Below, one piece after another: positions 1 to 9,110 of a stretch of 64,000 nucleotides of DNA. The notes beneath the pieces are model-generated. The model worked only from the letters and a program-made list of their open reading frames with translations, ran no database searches and was not told where the DNA came from. Location of the stretch: contig NZ_JBISBV010000001.1 in NCBI RefSeq assembly GCF_046592965.1, positions 248,001 through 312,000 of the forward strand, read 5' to 3'. The DNA comes from Marivita sp046592965. Lineage in GTDB: Bacteria; Pseudomonadota; Alphaproteobacteria; Rhodobacterales; Rhodobacteraceae. Position 1 is the stretch's first letter. Every line of letters begins with the position of its first letter. The translations under genes were made by a program, and so were the position numbers.

Positions 1-613
1 GCTTTATCGTCCACACGACCAACGCGCCATAAAGCACAAGCCACCCCAGCATCGGGAGCGCCAACCGCCCATCTGCCTGCCCCAAAAGGATCAGCGCGCC
101 GACGACATAGGCAATCGAAAAAGTGATCGCATCGAACACCTGAAACACCGCTTCCCCCGCAGCGGGCGGCGTTTGCATGATCCGATTGGCGATACGTCCG
201 GCAAAATCATTCTCGAACCAGCCAACGGATTGGCGCAGCACGTGCTTGTGCGCGCGCCACCGGATGAGCGTGCCAAAGTTCGGCAGGATCGTATTGTTCA
301 GCAGCAACACATCCAGCGCCTGCAAGGCCGGTCGGATCAGCAGAATGAACAGCGCCAGCGCGATCAGCCAGCCGCCATATTCGTCCCACACCTGAGACGG
401 CTCACCGTTCAGGATATCAACAACCCATCCCATCGCCCAGATCAACCCGATCTCGATTCCCGCAACGATAACCGACATGATCGCGGCAAGAGCAAATACG
501 CGTTTGAAGGGCTGGGCATAGTCGAGCATGAACGGCAGCAGCTTGGCGGGTGGTGCGTCCTTCTCGTCGTAAGCAACATAAGGATCCACGAGGTTTTCAA
601 AGTAGCGAAACAC
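1..613 (-). CDS. ABC exporter, N-terminal membrane part (cut by window edge)
   Basis: Partial gene; 204 codons are visible and the rest lies left of the window. It reads as the transmembrane half of a type I ABC exporter of the MsbA/multidrug kind, where an ATPase domain normally follows; that half is not seen, so the substrate is unknown. Hydrophobic stretches lie near residues 37-63, 80-104, 160-178 and 184-203. The segment WFENDFAGRIANR (132-144) resembles the cytoplasmic loop conserved in these exporters. I chose a GTG start at 613 because AAAGGAG sits 8 nt upstream and the frame stays open to base 1. The 132 bp separating it from cca hold only this ribosome binding site and no clear terminator. 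Confidence 0.8.
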   Translation of the reverse strand, partial: MFRYFENLVDPYVAYDEKDAPPAKLLPFMLDYAQPFKRVFALAAIMSVIVAGIEIGLIWAMGWVVDILNGEPSQVWDEYGGWLIALALFILLIRPALQALDVLLLNNTILPNFGTLIRWRAHKHVLRQSVGWFENDFAGRIANRIMQTPPAAGEAVFQVFDAITFSIAYVVGALILLGQADGRLALPMLGWLVLYGALVVWTIK

Positions 614-745
614 CGTTTGGTCTCCTTTGGCGCAAATTTCACAGAAGGCGTGCGATTGATCTGAAACGCGCGTTTTGCGCGAAATCGTGTGTTGATCGGC
701 CCGCCGTCGCAACCATAGCCAAGCCGGTCGAAAAATGGAAACTGA

Positions 746-1891
746 TCAGTCGAGGAGATCTGACCTGGTGAGCGAAAATCCGGACGCGATCCAGCGGTCC
801 TCAATCTCGCGCAGTTTCTCGCCCAGCGCAACGCCACTATAAACGGGCATCAGATCGGCAGCCTTGACCGGGCAAGTCGCAGTAGAACCGCATTGTGCGG
901 CACTTAACGCCTCTGGTTCGAGACCGGTTTCGAACAAGACCGCGCGCAACACGAGAATGTCGGTCGCGACTTCTGGACCGCGCCGGTAGCCAAGTTCAGA
1001 CGCGCTTTGAGTGCCCGAAATCAGGCTCTGATACAACGAAAGACGGCGCTGATCCTTCCTCGACAGGCGCAAAGCCGCTCCGTCGACCACTCCGAGGCAG
1101 GTGAGGCGACGCACAGGATCGGCAGGAATGCCAAGGCTTTGTTCGATGTGAACAAGTGGCGCAAGAAACCGAGAGTCGGCTCCGGGCAGGATCGCGTGCA
1201 TAACGCCAGTCTGCGCCATCGACCCCACCGCTGGAGCAGGGTCAAGTGCTGTCAAAAGCTTCATCAACTCCGCTCCGACACGCTCTCGCGACAGGCCGCT
1301 CAACCCGTCAAGGTTCTGCCCAATCGCGGCCAGCGCGTCAGCGTCAAAACCATACGCCGGATCGCCGTACCACGCTGAAAACCGAAAGAAGCGCAATATC
1401 CGCAAGTAATCCTCGGTGATCCGCGCATTTGCGTCGCCGATAAATCGCACGCGCCGCGCCTTGAGATCCTCGAGCCCACCCAGCGGATCGACAACACGCC
1501 CGTCTGCGGCGGCGTAAATCGCGTTCATGGTGAAATCGCGGCGCGCGGCGTCTTCTGCCATGTCGGTCGAAAAACGCACAACCGCATGTCGCCCGTCAGT
1601 TTCGGTGTCTGCGCGAAAGGTTGTAACTTCATATCCCACGCCGCCCGAAACGATCGTGATCGTGCCATGATCGATCCCGGTTGGCACCGATTTCAGGCCA
1701 GCGGCCTCGGCCAGGAATTGAACCTCTTGAGGCGTCGCACTGGTGGCGATGTCCACATCCGTCACCGCGACACCCATCAGTGAATTGCGCACGCAACCAC
1801 CGACGGCAAAGGCGGAGTGGCCTTGCTGTGTCAGCGCGGCAAAGACCGCCTGCGCGCCATCCGCTTCAAGCCAGTCGCCCGAGACCTTCAT
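746..1891 (-). CDS. cca: CCA tRNA nucleotidyltransferase / poly(A) polymerase family
   Basis: 381 residues. It adds or repairs the 3' CCA end of tRNAs, or (in some relatives) adds poly(A) tails. The class II nucleotidyltransferase head is clear: GGCVRNSLMG at 31-40, the metal-binding Asp pair in TDVDIAT (D45, D47), RRDFTMNA at 117-124 and the tRNA-binding EDYLRILRFFRF block at 160-171. There is no C-terminal HD phosphohydrolase domain. A longer reading frame continues upstream, but the ATG at 1891 overlaps the stop codon of the NUDIX gene before it (ATGA), which supports translational coupling and this start. It is the last gene of the hslO-NUDIX-cca run. Separating CCA-adding from poly(A) activity would need phylogeny. 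Confidence 0.9.
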   Translation of the reverse strand: MKVSGDWLEADGAQAVFAALTQQGHSAFAVGGCVRNSLMGVAVTDVDIATSATPQEVQFLAEAAGLKSVPTGIDHGTITIVSGGVGYEVTTFRADTETDGRHAVVRFSTDMAEDAARRDFTMNAIYAAADGRVVDPLGGLEDLKARRVRFIGDANARITEDYLRILRFFRFSAWYGDPAYGFDADALAAIGQNLDGLSGLSRERVGAELMKLLTALDPAPAVGSMAQTGVMHAILPGADSRFLAPLVHIEQSLGIPADPVRRLTCLGVVDGAALRLSRKDQRRLSLYQSLISGTQSASELGYRRGPEVATDILVLRAVLFETGLEPEALSAAQCGSTATCPVKAADLMPVYSGVALGEKLREIEDRWIASGFSLTRSDLLD

Positions 1892-2484
1892 ATGCCCTCC
1901 AGTTGCTGGGCCAATCCACGCAGGATTCGGGCGGTTGCGCCCCAGATGTAGTAGGGACCAAACGGAACGGTGTAGTAATGGCGGCGCGTGCCGCGCCAGC
2001 GCCGCGATTGCACGTTGAAACATGACGAGGCGGTGACGTGGGCAAGTGGCACCTGAAACACCTCTGCCACTTCACCCGGTTCCGGCACGATGTCGAATGG
2101 ATTTTCGATCCACCCAATGACCGGCGTGACAAGAAATCCTGTCACTGTTTCATGCGCGGGCAGCGTACCCAAAACCTGCACATTGTGCGGTTCCAGCCCA
2201 ACTTCCTCGCGCGCCTCGCGCAAGGCAGCGGCAATGACGTCCGCATCACCTTCGTCCTGCTTGCCACCGGGAAACGCGATCTGGCCTGGATGGTGTTTGA
2301 GCCGGGAGGATCGTACCGTCAGCAACACCTTTGCGCCGTGCACTCCGGCCATGACCGGCACCAGAACCCCGGCCGGACGCAGTTTGCGTCCCGCCGGCAA
2401 CACGACATCCGGGTTCAGATCGAAATCAGACGATGCGCCCGCATCCCGCTGTGTCGCAATGCAAAGTCGGTCCCGGTCATTCAC
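1888..2484 (-). CDS. NUDIX hydrolase, CoA pyrophosphatase (NudL) type
   Basis: 198 residues. NUDIX enzymes hydrolyse nucleoside diphosphate-X compounds. The stretch LLTVRSSRLKHHPGQIAFPG (about 54-73) matches the signature of the CoA/acyl-CoA diphosphatase subgroup (UPF0035), and the NUDIX box follows (G73 to L97, with REAREEVGL). The GTG at 2484 is preferred over an ATG 90 nt upstream because AGAGG lies just before it and it overlaps the hslO stop by only 8 nt; the longer form would run deep into hslO. It overlaps cca by 4 nt downstream. Likely role: cytosolic CoA turnover or clearing of damaged nucleotides. The substrate is inferred from family only. Confidence 0.85.
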   Translation of the reverse strand: MNDRDRLCIATQRDAGASSDFDLNPDVVLPAGRKLRPAGVLVPVMAGVHGAKVLLTVRSSRLKHHPGQIAFPGGKQDEGDADVIAAALREAREEVGLEPHNVQVLGTLPAHETVTGFLVTPVIGWIENPFDIVPEPGEVAEVFQVPLAHVTASSCFNVQSRRWRGTRRHYYTVPFGPYYIWGATARILRGLAQQLEGI

Positions 2485-3466
2485 CAGGCACCTCTTTGGC
2501 CTCAAACCCCACGGTCGCCGGATCAAGGTCATAATGGGCGCCGCAAAACTGGCAGTCGGCAGTGACCCGGCCATTTTCGGTCGTCATGGTGGCGATATCC
2601 TTGGCCGAATAGATTGACAGGCTTTGGCGTACACGCTCTTCGGAGCAGGTGCAGCCAAAACGCACTGGTAGAGCATCGAACACACGCGGGTTTTCCTCGT
2701 GAAACAGGCGGACCAGCAGGTCCGTGGGCGGAAGCGACGGGCCGATCAGTTCCATCTCTTCGACCGTCGCCAACAAATGATTGACCCGGTTCCAGTTTTC
2801 GCCTTCGTCCTCGTCCAGAAGATCGTCGGGCAGCAGCAAGCCGCCCTCACCCGACCCTTCTCGAGCGGCACTGGGCGACGCTTTGGGCATATGCTGGATC
2901 ATGATGCCCCCCGCGCGCCAATGCGACGCGACCCCCGGTTCAATCGATTGGCCAAAGCTCAGAGCGAACCGCGTCGGCAATTGCTCGGATTGCGCGAAAT
3001 ACGCCTCGGCACAGTGCGCCAGCGAGTCTCCACTGAGGCTGGTAATGCCTTTATATGGCTCCATCCCCGACCCCTGATCCAGCATGACCGCGAAATAGCC
3101 TTTGCCGATCTGTTCCATCGCGGGGCCGTCGGTCACTCGTTCGGGATCATAGCTGGCATAGGCGCGAATGCGTGCAGGTTCACCTTCGGCCTCGGGTGCG
3201 TAGAAATCGGTCGCGATCATGCGCACTGCGCCCTTGGACTGAACCTGCAACGACAGCTTCCAGCGCAGCTTGATCGTCTGACCGATCAACGCCGTCAAAA
3301 GCGCCATTTCCGCAACCAGCGCCTCGACCGCCGGAGGATAATCGTGCTGTCTGAGGATACCGCTCAGAACGCCATCAAGGCGGGCCACCCGACCGCGGAT
3401 GTCCGAACGATCAAGCTGAAATGGCAGGACTGTGTCGTCCCAGACGAGTTTCGATCCAAAAGACAT
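2477..3466 (-). CDS. hslO: Hsp33 redox-regulated chaperone
   Basis: 329 residues. Hsp33 is a cytosolic holdase that is switched on when oxidants release zinc from its C-terminal cysteines and disulfides form. The four cysteines are present as CTC (C272, C274) and CQFC (C305, C308). The N-terminal part (FGSKLVWDDTVLPFQLD) matches the family. A 10-codon longer frame exists, but the ATG at 3466 has AAGGAAA about 4-6 nt upstream and begins like other members. It heads a minus-strand run into the NUDIX and cca genes and is divergent from the second NUDIX gene at 3553. An oxidative-stress role fits the family; no specific operator is visible. Confidence 0.93.
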   Translation of the reverse strand: MSFGSKLVWDDTVLPFQLDRSDIRGRVARLDGVLSGILRQHDYPPAVEALVAEMALLTALIGQTIKLRWKLSLQVQSKGAVRMIATDFYAPEAEGEPARIRAYASYDPERVTDGPAMEQIGKGYFAVMLDQGSGMEPYKGITSLSGDSLAHCAEAYFAQSEQLPTRFALSFGQSIEPGVASHWRAGGIMIQHMPKASPSAAREGSGEGGLLLPDDLLDEDEGENWNRVNHLLATVEEMELIGPSLPPTDLLVRLFHEENPRVFDALPVRFGCTCSEERVRQSLSIYSAKDIATMTTENGRVTADCQFCGAHYDLDPATVGFEAKEVPGE

Positions 3467-3552
3467 GGAATTTCCTTGCTTGCTGCCCGTGGGCATGTCC
3501 GCGACTATATAAGCGACGATCCGGCAGGTCCAAGGGGTGCAAAGGAATTGCT

Positions 3553-4017
3553 ATGCTGCGCAGGTTTGGTGAACCACCGGAAACTGGCCGGATTTACACA
3601 CTGCGCACCGGCGCTTACGCGATCCTTCCGGGAGAAGACGGGCTCTTGGTGACATACCAATCCGCAGAGAATTCGGAATACCAACTGCCCGGTGGCGGAG
3701 TCGATCCTGGCGAATCGCCAACTCAAGCCCTGGTGCGAGAAGTACACGAGGAAACCGGCTGGCGCATCGCCCGGCCACAGCGGCTTGGCGCGTACCGCCG
3801 GTTCACGTTTATGCCGGAATACGATCTTTGGGCGGAAAAGCTTTGCCTGATCTACATGGCTCTGCCTGTCATGTGCTACGGCCCGCCGACAGAAGCGGAT
3901 CATACCGCCCTTTGGATGACACCCGATATCGCGTTGCGCCATCTGGTCAATTCCGGCGATCGAGAATTTGTGCGCCGCTTTGCACTACGCGCCGCCATAT
4001 TCCAGAAGCGCGGCTGA
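3553..4017 (+). CDS. NUDIX hydrolase (substrate unknown)
   Basis: 154 residues. The NUDIX box is complete at 47-70 (GGGVDPGESPTQALVREVHEETGW contains the GX5EX7REUXEEXGU pattern). The sequence outside the box does not tell me the substrate. The ATG at 3553 follows AAAGGAATTGCT and begins a plausible protein, while the frame upstream of it is antisense to the hslO start region. The last 33 bp overlap the end of the convergent response-regulator gene, so the two transcripts are antisense at their 3' ends. It is divergent from hslO with 86 bp separating the two starts. Confidence 0.85.
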   Translation: MLRRFGEPPETGRIYTLRTGAYAILPGEDGLLVTYQSAENSEYQLPGGGVDPGESPTQALVREVHEETGWRIARPQRLGAYRRFTFMPEYDLWAEKLCLIYMALPVMCYGPPTEADHTALWMTPDIALRHLVNSGDREFVRRFALRAAIFQKRG

Positions 4018-5256
4018 AATATCATCATCGAATTCGCGCCCAAGCCGGGTTTTCGACTTGAGAGCATCGTACAGCGCGTCGAGAAAATCAGCGCCTGTAC
4101 GGTGCGAGGGGACGGATTGTACGATCTCAAGTAACCCATCCTCCTCAAGCATCGTACCATCTGCAAGAACCGCCTCGGTAAAGCCGTCGGAATATAGAAG
4201 CATCCTGTCACCCGGACAAAGTCGCACGAAGTGGTCTTCATATGTTGCACCCTCGATCAGTCCGATGGGCAGCCCGCCATCTCCGATAAATCCCGCCTCA
4301 CCATTACGGCGCAGCAAAAGAGGCGGCGGATGCCCGGCCTGCACCAAGCTGACCCGTCCGGAGTGCGCCGCCACCTGCACATAGGCCATGGTCAGATACT
4401 CGGTCACACCTTTCTGGCCCACCATCCTCTCGTTCAACCGGCGCGCCACGCATTGTGGGGGCAAGAAACCATAGTCAGACCCATCCGGACACAGAGCCAG
4501 ATTTTCATCCGGGTATTCCGAACTCAGATATCCGGCAACACGCGCCGTAATCATTGCCGAGGTGATGCCGTGCCCGGAGACATCGAGACTGAACAGGCCA
4601 AAATCGCCTGATTCGATCCCGCACATGCCCGCCAGATCACCGCCGACATGACCACACGAGTGCAACATCACGCTGACCCGACTGTTGCCATAGGTCACGC
4701 TTCGCGTCGGCATCAGTGAGTGTTGCAAGACACGCGCGCGCTGCAGATCCTTGTCGATAGAGGCGTGAACGGCCTGCAACTCTGACAGCGTTTCCGCGAT
4801 GACGCCGTTTTTGGCCTTCAACTCCCGCTCCATTGACAGGATACGCGCGCCAGCGCTGATGCGCGCGCGCAATTCGTCCCCGTGAACCGGCTTGGTCAGA
4901 AAATCATCCGCGCCCGATTCAAGCCCCGATGCGACCGCTGCCTTTTCGCTCTTCGACGTGAGAAGGATGAAATAGCCGTAGCTTTCCCGCTCCATGTTGC
5001 GAAACGCGGCACAAAACTCGACACCGCTCATGCCCGGCATCATCCAATCCGAGATAACAAGGTCCGGCTGAAAGCTCTGGCAAAGACGCATTCCCTGGTA
5101 GGCGTCTTCAGCCTCTTCCACCTCGAACCCCCAGCGCTTGAGCATCAGTGTCAAAATCCGACGCTGCGCGCGGCTGTCGTCAACCACCAGCACACGCTGA
5201 AGACAGGCGCCATGCACCTCGGGGAACGCCAACTGCGCGTCCTGTAACATACCCAT
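3985..5256 (-). CDS. Response regulator with PP2C-type (RsbU-like) phosphatase output
   Basis: 423 residues. The N-terminal receiver domain (about 20-140) has the acidic pair D26/D27, the phospho-acceptor D70 in ISDWMMPG, T100 and K122. A helical linker (about 140-185) leads to a PPM/SpoIIE-type Ser/Thr phosphatase (about 195-423) with GGDLAG, DVSGHG (225-230), AGHPPPLL, SDGFTEA and DDDISAALL. Such proteins usually dephosphorylate an anti-sigma-factor antagonist in partner-switching pathways. No antagonist or anti-sigma gene is adjacent, but a single-domain Hpt protein is divergently encoded 149 bp away. Start: a TTG ten codons upstream is possible; I prefer the ATG at 5256 behind a GGGG-containing site. 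It overlaps the convergent NUDIX gene by 33 bp. Confidence 0.88.
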   Translation of the reverse strand: MGMLQDAQLAFPEVHGACLQRVLVVDDSRAQRRILTLMLKRWGFEVEEAEDAYQGMRLCQSFQPDLVISDWMMPGMSGVEFCAAFRNMERESYGYFILLTSKSEKAAVASGLESGADDFLTKPVHGDELRARISAGARILSMERELKAKNGVIAETLSELQAVHASIDKDLQRARVLQHSLMPTRSVTYGNSRVSVMLHSCGHVGGDLAGMCGIESGDFGLFSLDVSGHGITSAMITARVAGYLSSEYPDENLALCPDGSDYGFLPPQCVARRLNERMVGQKGVTEYLTMAYVQVAAHSGRVSLVQAGHPPPLLLRRNGEAGFIGDGGLPIGLIEGATYEDHFVRLCPGDRMLLYSDGFTEAVLADGTMLEEDGLLEIVQSVPSHRTGADFLDALYDALKSKTRLGREFDDDISAALLEYGGA

Positions 5257-5405
5257 TTTACCAACCCCTACGTTGGCCCCCGACAATGGTTTTAGGGATC
5301 GAGTCTTAACGAGGGATGAAGCCTAAAATTGACACCAGTTCGATAATGAAAGTCAGGAGATCTTCATCTCTTATCTTTATTGAGACCTAAATCGAGGAGG
5401 TTTTC

Positions 5406-5723
5406 ATGATCGACTGGACGCGTATCGCTGAATTGCGCGATGAAATCGGCGTTGACGATTTTGATGAGGTTGCCGAGCTGTTTCTGATGGAGGTCGAAGA
5501 CACGCTCTCGCGACTGGACAGCACTGTGGATGACCCGATCCAGTTGCACGAATTGCTGCATTTTCTGAAAGGCGCGGCGTTGAACCTCGGTTTTTCCGAT
5601 ATGTCGAAGATGTGTGAATCCGGAAACAACGGCGCGGGGATCGAATTGGCAGATCTTAAATCGCTCTACGCGGAATCGCGTGCACTGTTTGAAAGGGAAT
5701 ATGGCCAACGCTTTGCGGCCTGA
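5406..5723 (+). CDS. Single-domain histidine phosphotransfer (Hpt) protein
   Basis: 105 residues. It carries the Hpt signature HFLKGAALNLG with the candidate phosphorylated His at position 52, and is predicted to be an all-helical bundle. Hpt proteins shuttle phosphate between receiver domains of hybrid kinases and response regulators. The start has a strong GAGGAGG 6 nt upstream. It is divergent from the receiver-PP2C gene, which makes that receiver an attractive partner (inference). It ends 24 bp before the convergent ilvA. No kinase is nearby; a hybrid kinase is encoded at 54550-56334. Confidence 0.85.
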   Translation: MIDWTRIAELRDEIGVDDFDEVAELFLMEVEDTLSRLDSTVDDPIQLHELLHFLKGAALNLGFSDMSKMCESGNNGAGIELADLKSLYAESRALFEREYGQRFAA

Positions 5724-5747
5724 CGGCGCAATCAGTGCTAAGCGGTA

Positions 5748-6974
5748 TCAAATCATGAACTGCGACAGGAGATCATCGTCGGTGATATCCTGATAGGTGA
5801 ACCCACCGGCATCGAGCTTGCCGAACAGACGGTCGAAGTTTTCCGCGTCCCGAGTTTCGATCCCGATCAGGACCGAGCCGTAATTGCGCGCAGATTTTTT
5901 CAGGTACTCGAACCGGGCGATGTCATCGTCGGGCCCCAAGAGGGTGAGGAAATCCTTCAACGCTCCGGGGCGTTGTGGCATGCGCAGGACAAAATACTTC
6001 TTCAAACCGAGAAATTTTTGCGCGCGTTCCTTGACCTCCGGCAAGCGCTCGAAGTCGAAATTTCCCCCCGAGGTGATGCACACCACGGTGCGCCCGCGAA
6101 TGGACTGGCCTAAATCCTGCAACGCATCAATCGACAGAGCACCGGCAGGTTCCAACACGATGCCCTCGACATTCAGCATTTCCAGCATCGTCGTGCACAA
6201 GCGATCTTCGGAGACCCTCAGGGTATTCGCCAATCCCACGTTCTGAAGCCGGGAGAAGGTTTTTTGCCCGATCTGCCCAACAGCCGCACCATCGGCAAAA
6301 TTGTTGACACGCTCCAGCCGCACCGGTTTGCCCGCCTCCAGGGCTGCATGCAAACATGCGCCCCCGGCGGGTTCCACGAAGGTATACTGGCACTGCGGGC
6401 CAAGGTAACTTAGCATGCCGGCCGACAATCCGCCGCCGCCCACGGGGATCACCAGGTTATCCGGCATCTTGCCCAGCTGCTCAACCAGTTCCACAGCAAC
6501 GCTCGCCTGGCCTTCAATCACATCCTCATCGTCGAACGGCGACAGAAAATGCCCGCCCGCCTCGGCACAGAACGCCTGAGCAGAGGCAAGGGTGTCATCG
6601 AAATAATCACCCGTCAGACGTATTTCGACGCTATCGCCGCCAAACATCGCGGTTTTCTGGATTTTCTGTTGAGGCGTGGTCACGGGCATGAAGATCACGC
6701 CCTGCTTGCCGAAATGCTTGCACATGAACGCCACGCCCTGTGCGTGATTGCCCGCGCTTGCACAGACAAACAGATCAACGTCAGGCCGCTTGCGCATGGC
6801 ATTGAACGCGCCGCGCAGCTTGTAACTGCGCACCGGCGACAGGTCTTCGCGCTTGAGATACACATCTGCGTCATAGATTTCCGACAGATGCGCGTTGCGC
6901 AGAAGCGGAGTTGCGGGAAACACGGCACGCATTGCCTGTGTCGCGTCACGCACGGATTGGGCAAAATCACACAT
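5748..6974 (-). CDS. ilvA: Threonine ammonia-lyase (threonine dehydratase)
   Basis: 408 residues. This PLP enzyme deaminates threonine to 2-oxobutanoate, the first step towards isoleucine. The PLP lysine is K52 in RSYKLRGAF, followed by SAGNHAQG and the phosphate-binding GGGGLSAG loop. After the catalytic domain there is a single C-terminal ACT-like regulatory region (about 325-408, beginning FVLRMPQRPGALKDF), so it is the short IlvA form and not the double-ACT enterobacterial form. The ATG at 6974 lies 38 bp downstream of the membrane-protein gene on the same strand, and the two may be co-transcribed. Feedback control by isoleucine is expected from the family. Confidence 0.93.
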   Translation of the reverse strand: MCDFAQSVRDATQAMRAVFPATPLLRNAHLSEIYDADVYLKREDLSPVRSYKLRGAFNAMRKRPDVDLFVCASAGNHAQGVAFMCKHFGKQGVIFMPVTTPQQKIQKTAMFGGDSVEIRLTGDYFDDTLASAQAFCAEAGGHFLSPFDDEDVIEGQASVAVELVEQLGKMPDNLVIPVGGGGLSAGMLSYLGPQCQYTFVEPAGGACLHAALEAGKPVRLERVNNFADGAAVGQIGQKTFSRLQNVGLANTLRVSEDRLCTTMLEMLNVEGIVLEPAGALSIDALQDLGQSIRGRTVVCITSGGNFDFERLPEVKERAQKFLGLKKYFVLRMPQRPGALKDFLTLLGPDDDIARFEYLKKSARNYGSVLIGIETRDAENFDRLFGKLDAGGFTYQDITDDDLLSQFMI

Positions 6975-7012
6975 ATGGCACCCCTAAGCAATCTCGGCCG
7001 GATCGCAAGCTG

Positions 7013-7768
7013 TCAGTCGATGGATCGACCTTCGACGTAGTGGCCGTAGAGCGTGGTCAGAACGGAAATACCGATCATCGTCGCAATCCAGTTCATCACC
7101 AGCGCATAGACCAGGTTGATGATCGAGGACGGATCGTCGTTGAACCAGGACGGCAACTGGATGACGATGCTTGCGCCGACAACGATCAGCGCCAGAACCA
7201 GAATGGTCGCGCTTTGCCCCTTGGTCGCGGCCCATGCTTCGCCAAGGCGCAGCTTGTTGCCCAGCGCCGCGGCTGGCAGCATGATGCCGAGCCTGAAGAA
7301 CAGATATGCCGCGAACCCGACCAGAAACAGGGTGAGCAGGCCCAACAGCGCAGGCAGTCCGGCTGACAGCAGCCCGACGGGAACAGATACAATGATCACA
7401 CCGAACACGATCAGGAAGCCGATCAGGATCGACCTTCCGAGATAGGACAGAATTTCGGAGCCGTGAAACCGCGGAACCCAGCCTCTGACTTGCTCGCCCA
7501 TAAGTGCAAAACGGTGCCACGCGACGGCAATCCAAAGGCTTGCGATCACCGCCAGTAGCCCAAGCACGATGGTTGGGAGCACCGTTTCCGGAGACATCGT
7601 GGGGATTTGCGTACCTTCGACTTCCGTCAACTCCGGCGGGTTGAGGTAGCTGTAGATCGTGTACGCACTTTGAACGAGATAAAGCACCAGCGACAGGCGC
7701 AGCGCCTGATCGAGATTGGTCATCACCAGATTGAACGAATGTCGGAATATCTGCCAACCTTGCATCAT
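7013..7768 (-). CDS. Integral membrane protein of unknown function
   Basis: 251 residues. I do not recognise a family. There are five to six hydrophobic segments (roughly 22-42, 65-88, 112-135, 138-160, 192-211, 220-243), which predicts a polytopic inner-membrane protein. Two ATGs are adjacent (7768 and 7765), with AAGGA 5 or 8 nt upstream. It is divergent from argG with 99 bp separating the starts and lies 38 bp ahead of ilvA on the same strand. Nothing in the sequence points to a substrate or partner. Confidence 0.75.
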   Translation of the reverse strand: MMQGWQIFRHSFNLVMTNLDQALRLSLVLYLVQSAYTIYSYLNPPELTEVEGTQIPTMSPETVLPTIVLGLLAVIASLWIAVAWHRFALMGEQVRGWVPRFHGSEILSYLGRSILIGFLIVFGVIIVSVPVGLLSAGLPALLGLLTLFLVGFAAYLFFRLGIMLPAAALGNKLRLGEAWAATKGQSATILVLALIVVGASIVIQLPSWFNDDPSSIINLVYALVMNWIATMIGISVLTTLYGHYVEGRSID

Positions 7769-7867
7769 AACTATCCTTGGTCTTGCGCCGCCTTATTCAA
7801 AGGCGGCTTCTTGCCCCTGTCTTCAAAAACAAGTAATCGCCCGATCAAACCCGTTAAAGGAAAACCC

Positions 7868-9094
7868 ATGTCTGCGCCCAAAAAAGTTGTGCTGGCCTAT
7901 TCCGGTGGCCTCGATACCTCGATCATCCTGAAGTGGCTCCAAACCGAATATGAGTGTGAGGTTGTGACCTTTACCGCCGATCTTGGTCAGGGCGAAGAGC
8001 TCGAGCCTGCGCGCGAAAAGGCGGTGATGCTGGGGATCAAACCCGAGAATATTTACATCGAAGACATCCGCGAAGAATTCGTCCGCGATTTCGTGTTTCC
8101 GATGTTCCGCGCCAATGCCGCATACGAGGGTGTGTATCTTTTGGGCACCTCCATCGCACGCCCGCTGATTTCCAAACGTCTGGTCGAAATCGCTGCCGAA
8201 ACCGGCGCGGATGCTGTGTCTCATGGCGCCACGGGCAAGGGCAACGATCAGGTACGTTTCGAACTCGCGGCCTATGCGTTGAACCCGGATATCAAGGTGA
8301 TCGCGCCTTGGCGGGAGTGGGATCTGTCCTCGCGCACCAAGCTGCTCGACTTTGCGGAAAAGAACCAGATTCCCATCGCCAAGGACAAGCGCGGCGAAGC
8401 GCCGTTCTCGGTTGATGCGAACCTCTTGCACACCTCGTCCGAAGGCAAGGTTCTGGAAGACCCGGCACAGGAAGCGCCCGATTACGTCTACCAGCGCACG
8501 GTGCATCCCGAGGACGCGCCCGACACAGCGGAGATGGTGGAGATCACCTTTGAAAAGGGCGACGCGGTTGCTATCAATGGCGAGGCGATGTCACCCGCGA
8601 CGATCCTGACCAAGCTGAACGAACTGGGTGGAAAACACGGTGTTGGGCGTCTGGACCTTGTTGAAAACCGCTTTGTCGGTATGAAATCACGCGGCATTTA
8701 TGAGACACCGGGCGGCACTGTCCTGCTCGAAGCGCATCGCGGGATCGAGCAGATTACGCTGGATAGCGGCGCAGGTCACCTGAAGGATTCGATCATGCCG
8801 CGTTACGCGGAACTGATCTACAACGGCTTCTGGTTCAGCCCCGAGCGCGAGATGTTGCAAGCGCTGATCGACAAAAGCCAGGAACACGTCACCGGCACCG
8901 TCCGGGTGAAGCTCTACAAGGGCTCGGTGAACACGGTTGCACGCTGGTCGGATCATTCGCTTTATTCCGAGGCGCATGTGACCTTTGAGGAAGACGCCGG
9001 AGCCTACGATCAGAAGGACGCACAGGGCTTTATCCAGCTGAACGCATTGCGGCTGAAGTTGCTCGCGGCGCGGAATCGGCGATTGAAAGGCTGA
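7868..9094 (+). CDS. argG: Argininosuccinate synthase
   Basis: 408 residues, full length for the family. It joins citrulline and aspartate using ATP in arginine synthesis. The N-terminal ATP pyrophosphatase loop AYSGGLDTS is at 10-18, and STARPLISK-like (TSIARPLISK) and SHGATGKGNDQVRFE motifs follow. The frame is open for 87 codons upstream, but the ATG at 7868 with TAAAGGAAA before it begins the conserved protein. The next pathway gene, argH, lies 31 kb away, so arginine genes are scattered here. The stop lies 16 bp from the convergent sulfotransferase-like gene. Confidence 0.95.
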   Translation: MSAPKKVVLAYSGGLDTSIILKWLQTEYECEVVTFTADLGQGEELEPAREKAVMLGIKPENIYIEDIREEFVRDFVFPMFRANAAYEGVYLLGTSIARPLISKRLVEIAAETGADAVSHGATGKGNDQVRFELAAYALNPDIKVIAPWREWDLSSRTKLLDFAEKNQIPIAKDKRGEAPFSVDANLLHTSSEGKVLEDPAQEAPDYVYQRTVHPEDAPDTAEMVEITFEKGDAVAINGEAMSPATILTKLNELGGKHGVGRLDLVENRFVGMKSRGIYETPGGTVLLEAHRGIEQITLDSGAGHLKDSIMPRYAELIYNGFWFSPEREMLQALIDKSQEHVTGTVRVKLYKGSVNTVARWSDHSLYSEAHVTFEEDAGAYDQKDAQGFIQLNALRLKLLAARNRRLKG

Positions 9095-9110
9095 GCCGTC
9101 ACGGCGGCAT

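Noticed and set aside
5329..5360. TTGACA at 5329-5334 as a promoter for the Hpt gene
   Set aside because: No -10-like hexamer lies at 16-18 bp; TAATGA is only 9 bp away.
7607..7867. Long N-terminal extension of argG
   Set aside because: The extension is antisense to the membrane gene start and not conserved in type; ATG 7868 has its own ribosome binding site.
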